The translations under genes and the position numbers were made by a program. The notes under the pieces are model-generated. The model did no database searches, was not told where the DNA came from, and saw only the letters and a list, made by a program, of their open reading frames with translations. Positions 43,278 through 54,705 of a stretch of DNA of 64,000 bases are shown in pieces. The stretch comes from Eumeta japonica. Taxonomy: Eukaryota; Arthropoda; Insecta; Lepidoptera; Psychidae. Numbering within the stretch: position 1 is the first letter of the stretch; every line of letters starts with the position of its first letter. The stretch is taken from positions 62,001-126,000 of the forward strand of contig BGZK01000160.1 in the NCBI GenBank assembly GCA_005406025.1, given 5' to 3'.

Positions 43278-46200
43278 TTAAATTTTTGGATTGGGGATTT
43301 CTGTAGGGCCCTCCTTTTTGATCACTTTCAATTTTGCCGCATCAGGTTTGATAGTATCAGACGGTATTTCTTCTATTATTGGTATTTGTTCAGGTATTTC
43401 TTTACGATTTGCATTGTTTTTGTCGCCACTTTTTGTATCTTTAAGCGTTTCTTTCTTTGGATTTGTCTTTGATTTATCCCCTCGTTTGATTTCTGGTTCA
43501 GTTTTCTTTTCGTTAATCTCTGGTTCGACAGCTTTACGTTGCTCAATGGGTTTTCCAACAGTCTCACTTGGTTTAACTTTAGGCTTAGTTTCTGATGCTG
43601 ATGTTGGTTTTTGTACTGGTGCTGTAGTTTGTGTTTCTGGACGAGTCGTTGTTGGTTCCGCTTTAGGCTTTGTTTCCTTTGGTTGTGATGAAGGTTTCGG
43701 TTTTGGTGTGGCTGCTTGAGGTGGTGTGGTTGTTGTCACCTTAACTTCAGGTTCTTTTGGGATTTGTGTAGTTGATCTTTGGTCTACTTGTGGTTTAGGA
43801 GTAGATGGCTTGGGATTAATTTCAGGTTGCTCTGTAGGTTTGACTTGTTCCACGGGTTTTTGTAGTTTCGGTGCTTCTTTCGAAGGTTGCTTTGTATGTA
43901 CCTTTTTCTCTGCCTCTCCAACTTTCTTAACAGGGTCTTCCTTAGCATTAATTGGCTTCTGTTCTATTGGTTTTGAGTCAGTTTTCTTAATAGGAATCTT
44001 CTCAGTCACTGTTTCTGCTGTTTTAGGAGGAACAATTTTTTTAAGATTAAATGCTTTCTTTAAATTTTCAGGTGCTGGTACAGCGCCTATAAAATGATGA
44101 TGTGGGGCGCCCACATACAACATATCATTGAACACTATTACATCACTGACTGACTGTAATGTCAAATCAGTATTCATGTATAGACTTCTGATTTTGCCAT
44201 CCCAATCAACATGAAGAAAGCCTGACATAGGTGGAGCAAATTTGGCAATGCTTCTGAAATTTCCAATCTGCAAATATATGTATGTTATTAATTTAAATTA
44301 GTAAATATATAGAAAAATAGTCAGAAAGATGCTATAACAAATACAATAGCAAAAATTATGATTTACCATAAAGGTTGCATATTCGAAGAAATAATGTGGA
44401 TAGATAGTATTAGCGAATTCAAAGGGTACTTCAATAAGTTTTAACATTCTGGATAGAAACTTTCTAACAAGTGGAACAGGTGCCATCGATTTGAAGAGCA
44501 AGGGATGCTGATCATCAAACATTGTGTATAAACCGACCAACAATCCGGATCCATCTGGTAGTACTTGAATGTTGTCTGGTGTTCCTGTTTAACATACATA
44601 ATTAAATCGTATTTGATATAATTAACAGTAATTCTTGTAGTTATTTTATTTCTATACACATGTTAAATTGTGAAATCATGTTTGTCTAATGAATTTTACC
44701 AAAAAATACTTGGAAATATCATTCCAGATGGATATTTGTTTTTAATGTACTTGTTGTTTGTGCATAACATTTAATTCTCTTATATTCCATCATGGAAAGC
44801 TGGCTACATTGCATCACAATTTTTATTATCATAATGATAAGTCATGCTACTGAACTCTAAAACATTAATTTATTATCCTTCAATCTATTTTTTCACAATG
44901 AAAATATTATTATAATTTTTCATTATAATTGATGAATGTAATACCACAAGTTTTACATTAATCAATTATTACGAAAAAAATCCTTTCAACAATGAAAATC
45001 CTGTATAAATATTATATGTCCTATGTAGAAGTAAGTTACAAGTTACATTATACATTTTAATATTCTATTTTTAAAATATTGTTCAATTGATTTCATAAAC
45101 TTTCAACTGCACATTTTAAAATTTTGTCCTCTAGATAATTAAAACTTACAATATCATCCTGAAAAAAATAAATAGATTTATGAAAAGGAATATAACACAG
45201 TGAACAATTTGGTAAGAATTATGGAAAAATTCATTTCAATTCCACTGAATTATATGATCATGTAAAAACAAAATTGAATAGCCACCTGTACAAACAGGTC
45301 ATTGTGTGTGACAACTCAACACAGCTGTAATTCTGTTACACTAAGTTGGGCGCACGCGTAACAGCGGTTGCATTAACAATGTTTAGATTCATTTTAATTA
45401 ATATTTTAGCAATATTTATATCAAAAAACGTTTACTGCTTAGAAAATGATTTGACATTTAAAGTGGAGCCCGGAGCTAGAATGTGTTTTACGGAAAGTGC
45501 AAAAATTGGACAGATGATGGAAATACAATATCAGGTTATCGACGGAAGACATGGCGAATTAGACATATCATTTGAAATGTTTGATCCAAATGGAACATCA
45601 CTCATAACCGACTATAAACGACAAAAGAATGCGATCATTAAAGATATCGCACTTACTGGAGATTATGACTTTTGTTTTGATAATACATTTAGCAGAATGA
45701 ATTACAAATTAGTTTTCTTTTACCTGCTGATAGAACACAAAGATGATTACGAAGAAGTAAAAATAACTGTTAAGGAAGATGGCACAATACAAGAAGAGAC
45801 TTTGGAATGGGTTAGTTTTTACAAAAATGGGACATCTTATAATGTTGAAGTAAGGCATATCGCAAATGTGATGACAGTGGTTTTGAAACATGTTGTGAGA
45901 GCCCGTTATCTGATGGACATGTATGGTGCTCTACGATCAAAAGATATCCATCTTGCTTTCAAAGATACGTTTATCATTGACGTATGGTCAGGCTTTCAAA
46001 TAAGTTTTATGTTATTAGTGGGTCTGATTCAAGTGTACATGATCAAAAGTTTATTCAATAGACCCAGTTATGTACATCCTTATTTGTGAATATATCGAAA
46101 TAAAATATAAAAATTTTCATTAAATGTGTTGTATAATATTAACTTGACCAACTGGTGAACATTTTATTCGACAATGCTAATATGTAGAAATATAAAAAAA

Positions 46201-47559
46201 ATAACCTGGAAGACCTTGAAGAAATACATCTTTTTGGCCTTTTTTTGGGCCATCAATATAATATCTGTGTAAGGAGCAACCACCTGTCTCAGCTACCACA
46301 ACGTATTGATTGTCAGGTGACATTGCAACACCATTTGCAAACCATAATCCATCGACCAGAACTGTACTTTGATTTTTTGCAGCATTGTAGTAGTGTAACC
46401 TGTATAAATACATTTGAATTTCACTGACTTTTATTAAATTCTGTATGTACATGGACATGAGAACTTAAAACTAAAAAAAACATACCTTCCTGTAGGATCT
46501 GCCAACAAGGTATAAACACCATCTTTTAATGTAAATTCGCTACTTGATTCTGTCCAATAAAAATCTCCATTTTTACTCAAAACAATAGCGTTGAATATTT
46601 TAGGTACACGTTTTTCAATTTCAACAGTGGGTGACACTAACAGTTGTTTTTTGCCAGTTTTCAAGTCGACTTTCCAAATTCCATAATATGCATCAGCAAC
46701 ATATAATTGTTTATCTTTTTCATTGATGTCTAATCCAAGGGGACGACCACAGATATGTTCTTGCCATTCTCCAACTAGACGATAGAAAGAAAAAATTAGA
46801 GGGTGGTTCATTTTGCCGTACAAAGATATTAATACATCTTAGAATTATTACTTACTACAAGGTTTCCCAATTTTTGTAACAAATGTTATATGACCACCTG
46901 GAGAAATCTTAACGACTTCTCCTGTAGCCATACCAGTGTATAACTCTCCATTAAATATTTGGAATGCTTCTGGACCATGCACTTTATTCAAATATAAGTT
47001 TTTTGCATTGTTCAAAGCTGTGTTTGGTGCAAGAGATTGGGTGGCTTCAAACCTGATAACATACATGTCATAAAAAAAAAAATGGTTGCATAAAACATAA
47101 CTTATTCTAAAAGTGCCATGCCTAATCATGGCATTATCTAAGTCACTTAAAATGGCTTTAATAAATGGTTGGGAAAAAATCAAACAGAATACAGTATATA
47201 AATAAGAAGGAAAAAATAAATAAAGATAGGCATGCATGGACAGTACAGAATCAATAGTTGTTTAGTAATACTCAATTGGTCTATTTTTTCACATGTATGT
47301 TATGAACTCTTTTTTTGTAATAATTGCAAAATTTTAATATTCCATCACTCACTTATCAAAATATTGAAGTTTTGCTAATCTTTCATTCAAATAGTTATTA
47401 TGAATGTAATCAATTATTTATTAAAAGTAATACTTACTTTATGCTCGAAAATTCACTATACGGAGGTAAATTGGGTATTAAAATAACAATTGCAGCAAAT
47501 ATCGTGAAATAAACTATAACTTTCAGAAGACTTTTAACTATTCCAGTGATGAATCCCAT
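43278..47559 (-). CDS. Hmu: Hemomucin / adipocyte plasma membrane-associated protein-like (strictosidine synthase-like beta-propeller) with mucin-like tail
   Basis: A type II membrane protein with a six-bladed strictosidine-synthase-like propeller. In flies hemomucin is a surface glycoprotein of haemocytes and gut. Minus-strand exons are 47438-47559, 46856-47052, 46486-46774, 46206-46399, 44367-44584 and 43278-44267. They sum to 2010 bases, 669 residues, all in phase. Residues 8-29 form a signal anchor (VIVYFTIFAAIVILI). Propeller landmarks are GPEAFQIFNGELYTG, CGRPLGLDIN, YVADAYYGIWKVD, WFANGVAMSPDN, VVVAETGG, GTPDNIQVLPDGSG and LYVGAPHHHFIGAVP. From about residue 412 a 250-residue tail rich in Pro, Lys, Thr and Glu (PKPSTPKPQ, TTTPPQAATPKPKP) follows, comparable in position to the Thr-rich tail of fly hemomucin. 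Intron 44585-46205 holds a TMED gene on the other strand. Confidence 0.93.
45379..46089 (+). CDS. p24 family cargo receptor (TMED5/opossum-like), intronless, nested
   Basis: p24 proteins cycle between ER and Golgi in COPII/COPI vesicles and select cargo. The 236-residue ORF begins with a signal peptide (MFRFILINILAIFISKN-VYC). It continues with a GOLD domain having the paired lumenal cysteines (ARMCFTES and GDYDFCFDNTFS), then a coiled-coil stretch, one membrane span (FQISFMLLVGLIQVYMI) and a short tail KSLFNRPSYVHPYL. The tail keeps the FxxR-like start but no clear KKxx. The GDYxFCFDNTFS pattern places it in the gamma (TMED1/5) group, to which fly opossum belongs. I chose ATG 45379 because the open frame upstream has no ATG. 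It lies within a hemomucin intron on the opposite strand and lacks introns, which could mean retroposition or ancestral nesting. Confidence 0.92.
   Translation: MFRFILINILAIFISKNVYCLENDLTFKVEPGARMCFTESAKIGQMMEIQYQVIDGRHGELDISFEMFDPNGTSLITDYKRQKNAIIKDIALTGDYDFCFDNTFSRMNYKLVFFYLLIEHKDDYEEVKITVKEDGTIQEETLEWVSFYKNGTSYNVEVRHIANVMTVVLKHVVRARYLMDMYGALRSKDIHLAFKDTFIIDVWSGFQISFMLLVGLIQVYMIKSLFNRPSYVHPYL
46099..46104 (+). terminator. Poly(A) signal of the TMED gene
   Basis: AATAAA 9 bases after the stop codon, well before the next hemomucin exon on the other strand. Confidence 0.65.
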
Positions 47560-49470
47560 TGTACCTACAAGTAAAAAAAAAACAATAAAACAGCATGTTT
47601 AAAAAAGATGCATATCATTTAAAAAGCTACAAATTCTCTGGCAAATTATTATGAATTACTGTATTTTTCATTCCTGTCGAACGAAAACATTTGGCAAGAC
47701 AAATATTTAAATATGCAAATACCGATGATGTGTCATGACACAAAACATTATTTTGGACCTTTATTTTTTATATGAATTGTTTTATATCTTTACATAAAAT
47801 ACTGCTGCTTTAGTACTAAAACAAATAAAAATAAATTATTCATAATTAACTTTAAATAATCTATTTTATTCACCTTTCTTTTTTGTCTATACCAGCACAC
47901 CTGTACGCCGACATGTAATGTTGCTAGAGTACGTACAGTACACCTTTCCACTCCAACAAGCTACATTTTTTGCTTGACAAATACGGTTTTCATAATAAGC
48001 AAAGAAAGTGTTTTGTGAATAATCATGTTTGAATGCGTGTTTATGGTTCGCATGCTTATACCGAGATGATTATATTTGGTGGATGTCAATTGTTGTTTGG
48101 AAATACTTTGTCTTAGTATTTTTTTAAATCAGGTTTAAAATATATTTTTAAAAAACCATGTCTAAATATGTAGTTTTAGGAAAATAAAAATGTTGATCAC
48201 AAAATTAATAAAACAATTAGAAAAACAGCTAAGACTATTTAAATAAATAAAAATGTCATATTTGTATTATTACTTATTGTGTTAGGCATGTAATAATAAT
48301 TATTTAATATTTATTTATTTAATGTTTTTATTGCTTCAACATATAAAGTTACTAATGTGATTGTTCGGGGATGTGTTTTAACAAATACAGTTTGTTATGA
48401 TTAGTTCTACCAATATCATTTAAATAACAGTAATATATTTATGATCAAGAAGACCTATAAAACTGTTGACCTGGGTGGCCATGTCTAAAACTTTTCGTTA
48501 AGATATTTATCGATGTGTTTTTGAGCTCTTTGAATTTCGAAATATAGTTAATTATAAGTTTTTGATGTTTTCGAGCTTAAAACTTTGAAAAACGATAGAC
48601 CCTGAAGGCTATCCCTGAAATTTCTTACTACATTTGATCTTAAAGTGTCCAGAAATATGAATATCAGTAAATAATAGTGTTAGAGCTCTATGGGCAAAAA
48701 ATTTAGTTATAATTCGATTTGAGCTATTTAAAAATAAATAAATATATATTTTTTATCTTCTAATTTCTTCCATTTGACTACAGTCTTTTGAAAGGTTGAA
48801 GTTTTTAAAGCAGAAAAAAAATAACTGAATACCAAATATCAATCCATCAAGAATTTTAAATGTTATTCAAAAATAAACCCTTTTTTTTAATTTTCGTTAA
48901 CTGTATTTCTCGAACAATCCCACCAATTTCGATACAGTTTACAACGAGAAACGTTGTTTTTTATTAACGAGAAAAGCTGGTTAGATTTTGTAATTTATCG
49001 ATAAAGTGGTTTAAGAAATATTGTAATAGGACAATTTTAGATTTTTTTTTCTCCAAAGATATTTCTTCAAGCAATGAACCAATTTTTATGCTACTTACGG
49101 CAAATGATGTAACTGTTTAAGGGAAAAGACTGATTAGATTTTAGTGTTGATCGTATTGTAGTTTAAATATTGTTCCAAAAAAACCTTTTTCTGTAAATTT
49201 TATTTTTATAATCGTAAATGATAGATTCTAGAAATTTACCTTTCGGAACGAGTTCAAATTTTCAATAAGTATAAGTTGAGTAGATCAATTTTGAATGTCG
49301 TAAATTGCGTTTCGATCGGTTAAATCTTTTAAAAGTTAAGAAAGACTTAGATACAGACGTACACGCACACTCGCATACACATGCCTATATAAACAGGTAT
49401 CACTTGGAAAATAGTCAAATTACATTCATAGAACCTTAAAACTTCAAGACTTAATAAGAACTAAATTTCC
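47560..49470. other. Upstream flank of hemomucin and AT-rich DNA
   Basis: Contains the hemomucin promoter side. From about 48460 to 49400 a non-coding stretch has related phrases (gacctgggtggccatgtct and gaccctgaaggctatccct) that hint at an old repeat. No gene was seen. Confidence 0.4.
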
Positions 49471-49479
49471 GAAAATCGG

Positions 49480-50928
49480 TTTTTTTTTTGTTTCCCTCTT
49501 GCGCCGAGGAGGAGGTAAAAAATGTCTATCCTGCACACCCTCGCGCCCGTACGTGGGGGTAGTGTGGGACTGAAACCCACCTGAAAGTTAAGTAATTGGG
49601 TCGGCTATGCTATTTAGTCGGTCGAGACGAGTCGGATAACAAGTCAGACGACTTTGATAGCTTCACCGAGTGCGGCCGGACGGCACATGCGAGTACCGAC
49701 GGCGCGTGACATGCGCTATAGACGACGCCTCGAGGAAGTCGTCTCGGTATAGGATGTCGCAGGAAACCGTCTCGGGTCGGTTCCCTTCCCTCCTGCCCGG
49801 CCGGAGGCGGTTAGCGGGGGCCGGGTAGAGTAAGGGAGCTTAGGTCGATGACCTGACTAACGGATAGACCTACTTTAAGTAGTCATGAGTGTCGTTGACG
49901 TCATTAAGGCTTTCAACTGCCGCTGTAAGAGCGTCAGGTGTACAGAATTCTACAGAATTTATTCTGTATTACCTGTAGTCTATGTAGTGCTTTCGGAGCG
50001 GCGTGAGCGAAGACGGGAGACGCGTATGTCATCACCGTCCTAATGCACATTTTGTATATGGTACGTTTATTACGTCTAGATAGTTTACTTTTTCTACCGA
50101 ACATGGCCCCGAGCCTTGCTTTGTAGAAAAGTGCAGTATTTCTAACACGCTCGATATGATCTCGAAAGTGTAGATTTTTATCGAGCGTGACTCCTAAGTA
50201 TTTGTAGTTCCATTGCCACGGAATGTTCGCATCCAACATTTTAAGATTGGGAGTGTTTTTGTTGACAATGAGTCGACTCCTAATCTTACCATACTTGAAT
50301 TGTATGGCTGCTGATTTGTCGGGGTTTACTTCTATCTTTCACTTCCAGAACCATTGACCTAGCTCATCAATGGCCCTCTGGAGGGGGAGGAGGGTGAATC
50401 GGGTGCTCCTATTGCTACTTTCGTAAAAGAGCGAGTTATCGTCCGCGAATAACGCGAGTTAATGGACGCCAGACGACGATGGTCGCGGTATATCGTTTGT
50501 GTACGCGGAGTACAGCAGGGGAGAGAGGGTGGAGCCTTGAGGAACTCCTGCTCTGATAAGACGTCTTGTCGTGTGAGTGCGCTCATGCCTAAATGTGAAA
50601 TGTCTGTTTGCTAAATAATTTTGAATAATGATTATGAGGCGATCTGGTACTTGGAGGGAATATAACTTATAAATCAGACCTGCGTGCCATACCCTATCGA
50701 AGGCTGTGGCTACATCAAAGAAGACAGCTACGGTGCTACGTTCGCTTTCAAAGCCCTCCGAGACATACTCTACTAAGCGGAGGACTTGCTGTGGACAAGA
50801 ATGGGCTGGGCGAAAGCCGAACTGTTCATCTATGATAAGGCCTTTCCCTAGGAGGTGATCGCTAAGGCGAGTTTTGAGAATTTTCTCGAAAAGTTTGCCC
50901 AGACCGCTCAGGAGGCTGATGGTCTGTA
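49480..50928 (-). mobile_element. Jockey-like non-LTR retrotransposon, 5'-truncated (copy 2)
   Basis: The minus strand runs from mid reverse transcriptase to a 3' UTR and poly(A) (T-run at 49480-49489). A 9-base direct repeat gaaaatcgg (49471-49479 and 50929-50937) is the target duplication, so the element arrived already truncated. The 5' end starts inside RPISLLSGLGKLFEK. The 3' UTR matches copy 1 (about 2880-3280) closely. An internal deletion removed roughly the last hundred or more codons of ORF2: FCRILYT is followed directly by DALTAAVESLNDVNDTHD. Confidence 0.92.
49934..50926 (-). pseudogene. Reverse transcriptase domain of copy 2
   Basis: The palm motifs are visible: VAVFFDVATAFDRVWH (motif A), AGVPQGSTLSPLLYSAYTND (motif B) and LALFADDNSLFYE (motif C, FADD in place of the commoner YADD). 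Then come NWKYLGV-like YKYLGVTLDKNLHF and the thumb/C-terminal segment VFAHAAPKALHRLQVIQNKF. Stops and frame changes occur near VH*LALFADD and after the WFWK segment. The open 101-residue part is 49934-50239. This order is that of Jockey-clade ORF2. It is inactive. Confidence 0.88.
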
Positions 50929-50937
50929 GAAAATCGG

Positions 50938-52289
50938 ACGTTTATGTAAATCCTTCAAATTATGTTAATTCATAAATTTTCACAATAAGAGGTTAAATAT
51001 ATTTGCTTATTTTAAAGTCATATAAAAAGAACGTAATATCGTTTTGCAGTTCCTACAAAATTGTTTCTAGTTAAAACAACAAACAATCAAATTGCAATTT
51101 ACAACATGTACAAAATTTTAGGCAATGAAAGATTAGTACCTTTTATTACGTATTTAACATATTTTTTAAATAGTTATTTGCAAACTTATGAAAATAGATA
51201 TTTATTTTTAAATACTATTAAAAAAATATGAAGAGATTGTTAACTTGATCAGTACATTCAACATATCTATGAATATGATGCTAACATTTATACTACAGAA
51301 GTATATTGATAGTACATAAGTAATACGCATATACGCATACAGTTTACGAATACACCACACGTCGTACTATACCTATACATAGGCATAATTTTGCAGTACA
51401 GACGTGCGTCGTATGTCTCTCTTTTTACTCAAACTCTTGCATACCTTTCTTAACGTTATATATCATATGCAGTGATACTACATTAGAGTAGTTATTTCTT
51501 CTTCTTTTTTTTCTTCAACATTTCTAAATTAAACTACACTTCAGTAACAAACACACGTTTGTATATTTTATGACTTCCAGTTAGCACTAGAATAAGTTAT
51601 ATGCATGACACCTACTATGGCATAGTAAGCTCTATCAAACCGGACTACTCTCGATTTGATTGATAGATGTATTATTTAATTATGATTAAAAACACCCAGC
51701 GCACCTACGACAGCAACTTATTTACTGTTGTGGAATAGTTTCTTTCCGCTAAACAATGGTTTTAAAATTTTGTAGATAAATAGTACAGTTACAAAGATGT
51801 AAGCAATCTTGTTATTACTTTTTTATTACATGTAATTTTTACAAGCAATCCCCTACTGACTGGAACAGAAAGTTGTTTCATTAAAAAAAAATATTAAGTC
51901 AAGTGACAAGGATCAAAGATCAAGAATTTCTTGTTTTTAAATGTTTCAGTACATGGTACAGGCTAGATTCCAATTACATGAGTAGCAAAGTGTGTCAGAC
52001 AAGTCCCCAACTTATGGTTGGGTGAGTAATCACCCAGTGGATTGTAAAATTCGCTATAAAAACTTTAACGAGATTTAACATAGCGGCATAAGAACATTCA
52101 AAATAACCAAGTTTTAAGCATAAGAACATTTAAAATAACCTAAATCAAGTTTTAAGGAATTACATTCCTTATATGTATTCCGTTTATGATATATGGCTTT
52201 GCTTGGAGATAATCATCCTTTTAACTTTCAATTTGGCGTGTGTCATTTAGTCTTTGTGATTTGCAATCACAGAAATTATTACTTTTTTC
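50938..52289. other. AT-rich DNA between two retrotransposon copies
   Basis: No gene was seen. A two-copy direct repeat sharing gcataagaaca and aaaataacc lies at about 52086-52155. Confidence 0.4.
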
Positions 52290-53942
52290 CAGTTCAAGCG
52301 CTGATTAAATCTTTCAAAACTATACAAGCACCGGGCATCGATGGTACAAGCAAAGCATGTCAGTTATGGACCAATCAGTCTCCTGATCGGTTTAGATAAA
52401 TTCTTCGAGAAAGTTGTCAAAACTTAAATAATCACCTTCTCGGGAAAGATCTTATCATAGAAGAACAGTTCGGCTTCCGTCCTATACATTTATGACCCCA
52501 GCAAGCCCTCCGTCTAGTCGAATAGATTACAGAGAACTTTAAATCTAAGCAAAAACTTGTAGCTGTCTTCTTCGATGTAGCTAAGATTTTCGATAAGGTA
52601 TGGCACGCCGGTCGTATTTATAAATTTCACGTACTTGAAGTACCAGATCATCTCATTCACATAATATACAGTTGTATAGGTAATAGATATTTTGATTTTA
52701 GATACAAGTACATACACTGGACTAGACAATTAATCAGAGCAGGAATTTCTCAAGGCTCAACCCTCTCTCCTCTCTTGTACTCCGCATACACAAACGATAT
52801 ACTGCGTCCGATGTCATGAGGTCAACTTGCGTTATTCGCAAGCAATACTGTTGTATTATCTTGCAAGGCACAAAAAATTCTTCTCTACCTCCAGAGAGTC
52901 ATTGATGAGCTGCGCTGATGCTTCCGAACGTAGAGGACCGAGGTTAATCCTAATAAGTCAGCCGCTATACAATTTAAATATATCTAGCGTAGGAGTCGAA
53001 AAATTGTCGACTTAAGCACATTCCACCTTCTAATGTTGAACGCAAACATTACGTGACAATTCAATTACAAATAGCTTGGAGTCACGCTCAATAAAAATTT
53101 TCATTTTAAAGATCATATTGAGCACATTAGGAAAATCGCAATTTTCTGACGACGCTTCAGCGCCATACTTGGTAGAAAAAGCAAATTATCGCTACGCAAT
53201 AAGCGCATTATTCACAAAATGTGCATACGGTAGGCGATGCGTCTCCCGTCTTCGCTCACGCCGCCTCAAAGGCACTCGATAGACTCCAAGTCATTCAAAA
53301 TAAATTTTGTAGAGATGCCACGAACATCCACTGGTGCGTTCGAAGTTTAGTGCTTCACAGAGATCTAAGACTCCTTACCATAGCCAAAATGAAGGATGTA
53401 TCTAAACGTTTCTTCGACATTGCAAAATCGCATTCCAATGCTTACCTCCCGCTCGACTGCCTTTTATGAGCCACCCCAAACATATCATTTTATCTGTAGG
53501 CCACGGAATTTTCTTACCAATCCAACTGATGCTCTTACTGAGGCAGTAGAAAGTTTCATAGAAGTCAACGATTCTAATAACTGACTGAGTTTAGGTATCC
53601 TTCAGTCAGTAAGGTCTAATTAGGCCATATTACTCGACTCTACCGGGCCGCTTCCGTTCCGGGAAGCACAAATGGACTCAACCCGCGTCGGTGTCCAATG
53701 ACATCTTATGCCGAGATGATCCACTAATGAATTGGGCATGTCACGCGCTGTTAGCACCCCCATGTGCTGTCTGGTCGCGTTCGATGAAACTGTCACAATT
53801 TTCCGGCTAACAGCGCTGCCGAGCCGTCGTTTTTTCAGGAGAACTTTTTAGTGGGTTTCAGCTCCATACTATGTTATATAGTGTGTTAAGGGTGTGCATT
53901 ATGCATTCTTTACGTCCTCCTCGTTGCAAGAGGGGAAAAAAA
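52290..53942 (+). mobile_element. Jockey-like non-LTR retrotransposon, old and degenerate (copy 3)
   Basis: The plus strand shows the same order as copy 2 but with many stops and shifts. It includes QAPGIDGTS, QFGFRP, VAVFFDVAKIFDKVWHAG, IRAGISQGSTLSPLLYSAYT, LGVTLNKNFHFKDHIEHIRK, SPVFAHAASKALDRLQVIQN and the C-terminus PRNFLTNPTDALTEAVESF. The complete C-terminal region missing from copy 2 is present here. It ends in the common 3' UTR block and an A-run at 53935-53942. The left limit is approximate because divergence is high. It is the oldest of the three copies judged by decay. Confidence 0.88.
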
Positions 53943-53960
53943 TGCATAAAGAGGCACAAA

Positions 53961-54022
53961 ATTACAGCACATTGTTTAGTGTGGAAACTCTATGGTTTCC
54001 ACACTAAGCAATGTGCTGTGAT
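53961..54022 (+). repeat. 28-bp-stem hairpin with 6-base loop
   Basis: Arms 53961-53988 and 53995-54022 pair over all 28 positions if the plus strand is transcribed: 26 Watson-Crick pairs and two G-U pairs; the loop is tctatg. It starts 19 bases after the poly(A) of the retrotransposon. It resembles a small-RNA precursor or a foldback relic. Confidence 0.8.
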
Positions 54023-54297
54023 TTATACAAGTATTCATGTGTAGAGTAATTTTTCTCTTAATACCCACAAATCAAGTGGTTTTGAAGGAATACCTCTCAT
54101 TGTGTTTAAATTACACACTCCTTAGATAATATTGATTTTGTCGCGCTTGTTTATTTTTTTATACATCACTCATTATTATCTGACGCTATTATTGTATTTT
54201 TATCATATATCTTTTTTTATATACATATAATAGTTTTATTTTCCTGAATATACATTTGCTTTTCAGTTTTATGTAACTTAAATGACTCTATGATACT

Positions 54298-54705
54298 CTA
54301 AGAAAACCGTTGTTCCCTTTTTACAATTCTTCCTTCTAAATACGTAATATCACCAGTCTTTTGGTTTTCTTTTTTTAATCGTTCTCGATACATTTTTGTT
54401 ATAAAATTGTTATAACCTGAATCCGATGACTGCTCAATATTTTTATTGGAGAAATATACCCAAAGGCCTACCCAACTTTTGGCCCGAGAGAGGGCAATGG
54501 GATAAATTAAAAATTCAAGCCGAATTTCCCACGCTAGCTTTTTTCCACACAACACACTACACGAAGATATTAGATATCTACACGAAACATTAAGTGTATG
54601 TAGTGTGCAATATAGATATCGGGTATACTTGATTAACGGACGAGGCAGGAGGGGGTGGATTTGTCCTTTTCTGCTCCCCCACGGGTTATCCCTTAGCCAT
54701 AACAA
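54298..54705 (-). CDS. Hypothetical ORF, possible transposon remnant
   Basis: An open frame of 135 residues. Its C-terminal half (SRAKSWVGLWVYFSNKN, NNFITKMYRERLKKENQ, TGDITYLEGRIVKREQ) has a protein-like charged composition, while the N-terminal half looks random. I recognise no family. It may be the 3' exon of a decayed gene or element. Confidence 0.25.
   Translation of the reverse strand: MLWLRDNPWGSRKGQIHPLLPRPLIKYTRYLYCTLHTLNVSCRYLISSCSVLCGKKLAWEIRLEFLIYPIALSRAKSWVGLWVYFSNKNIEQSSDSGYNNFITKMYRERLKKENQKTGDITYLEGRIVKREQRFS

Noticed and set aside
43291..44097. Long plus-strand ORFs rich in Val, Gly, Ser and Cys
   Set aside because: They are antisense shadows of the low-complexity hemomucin tail.
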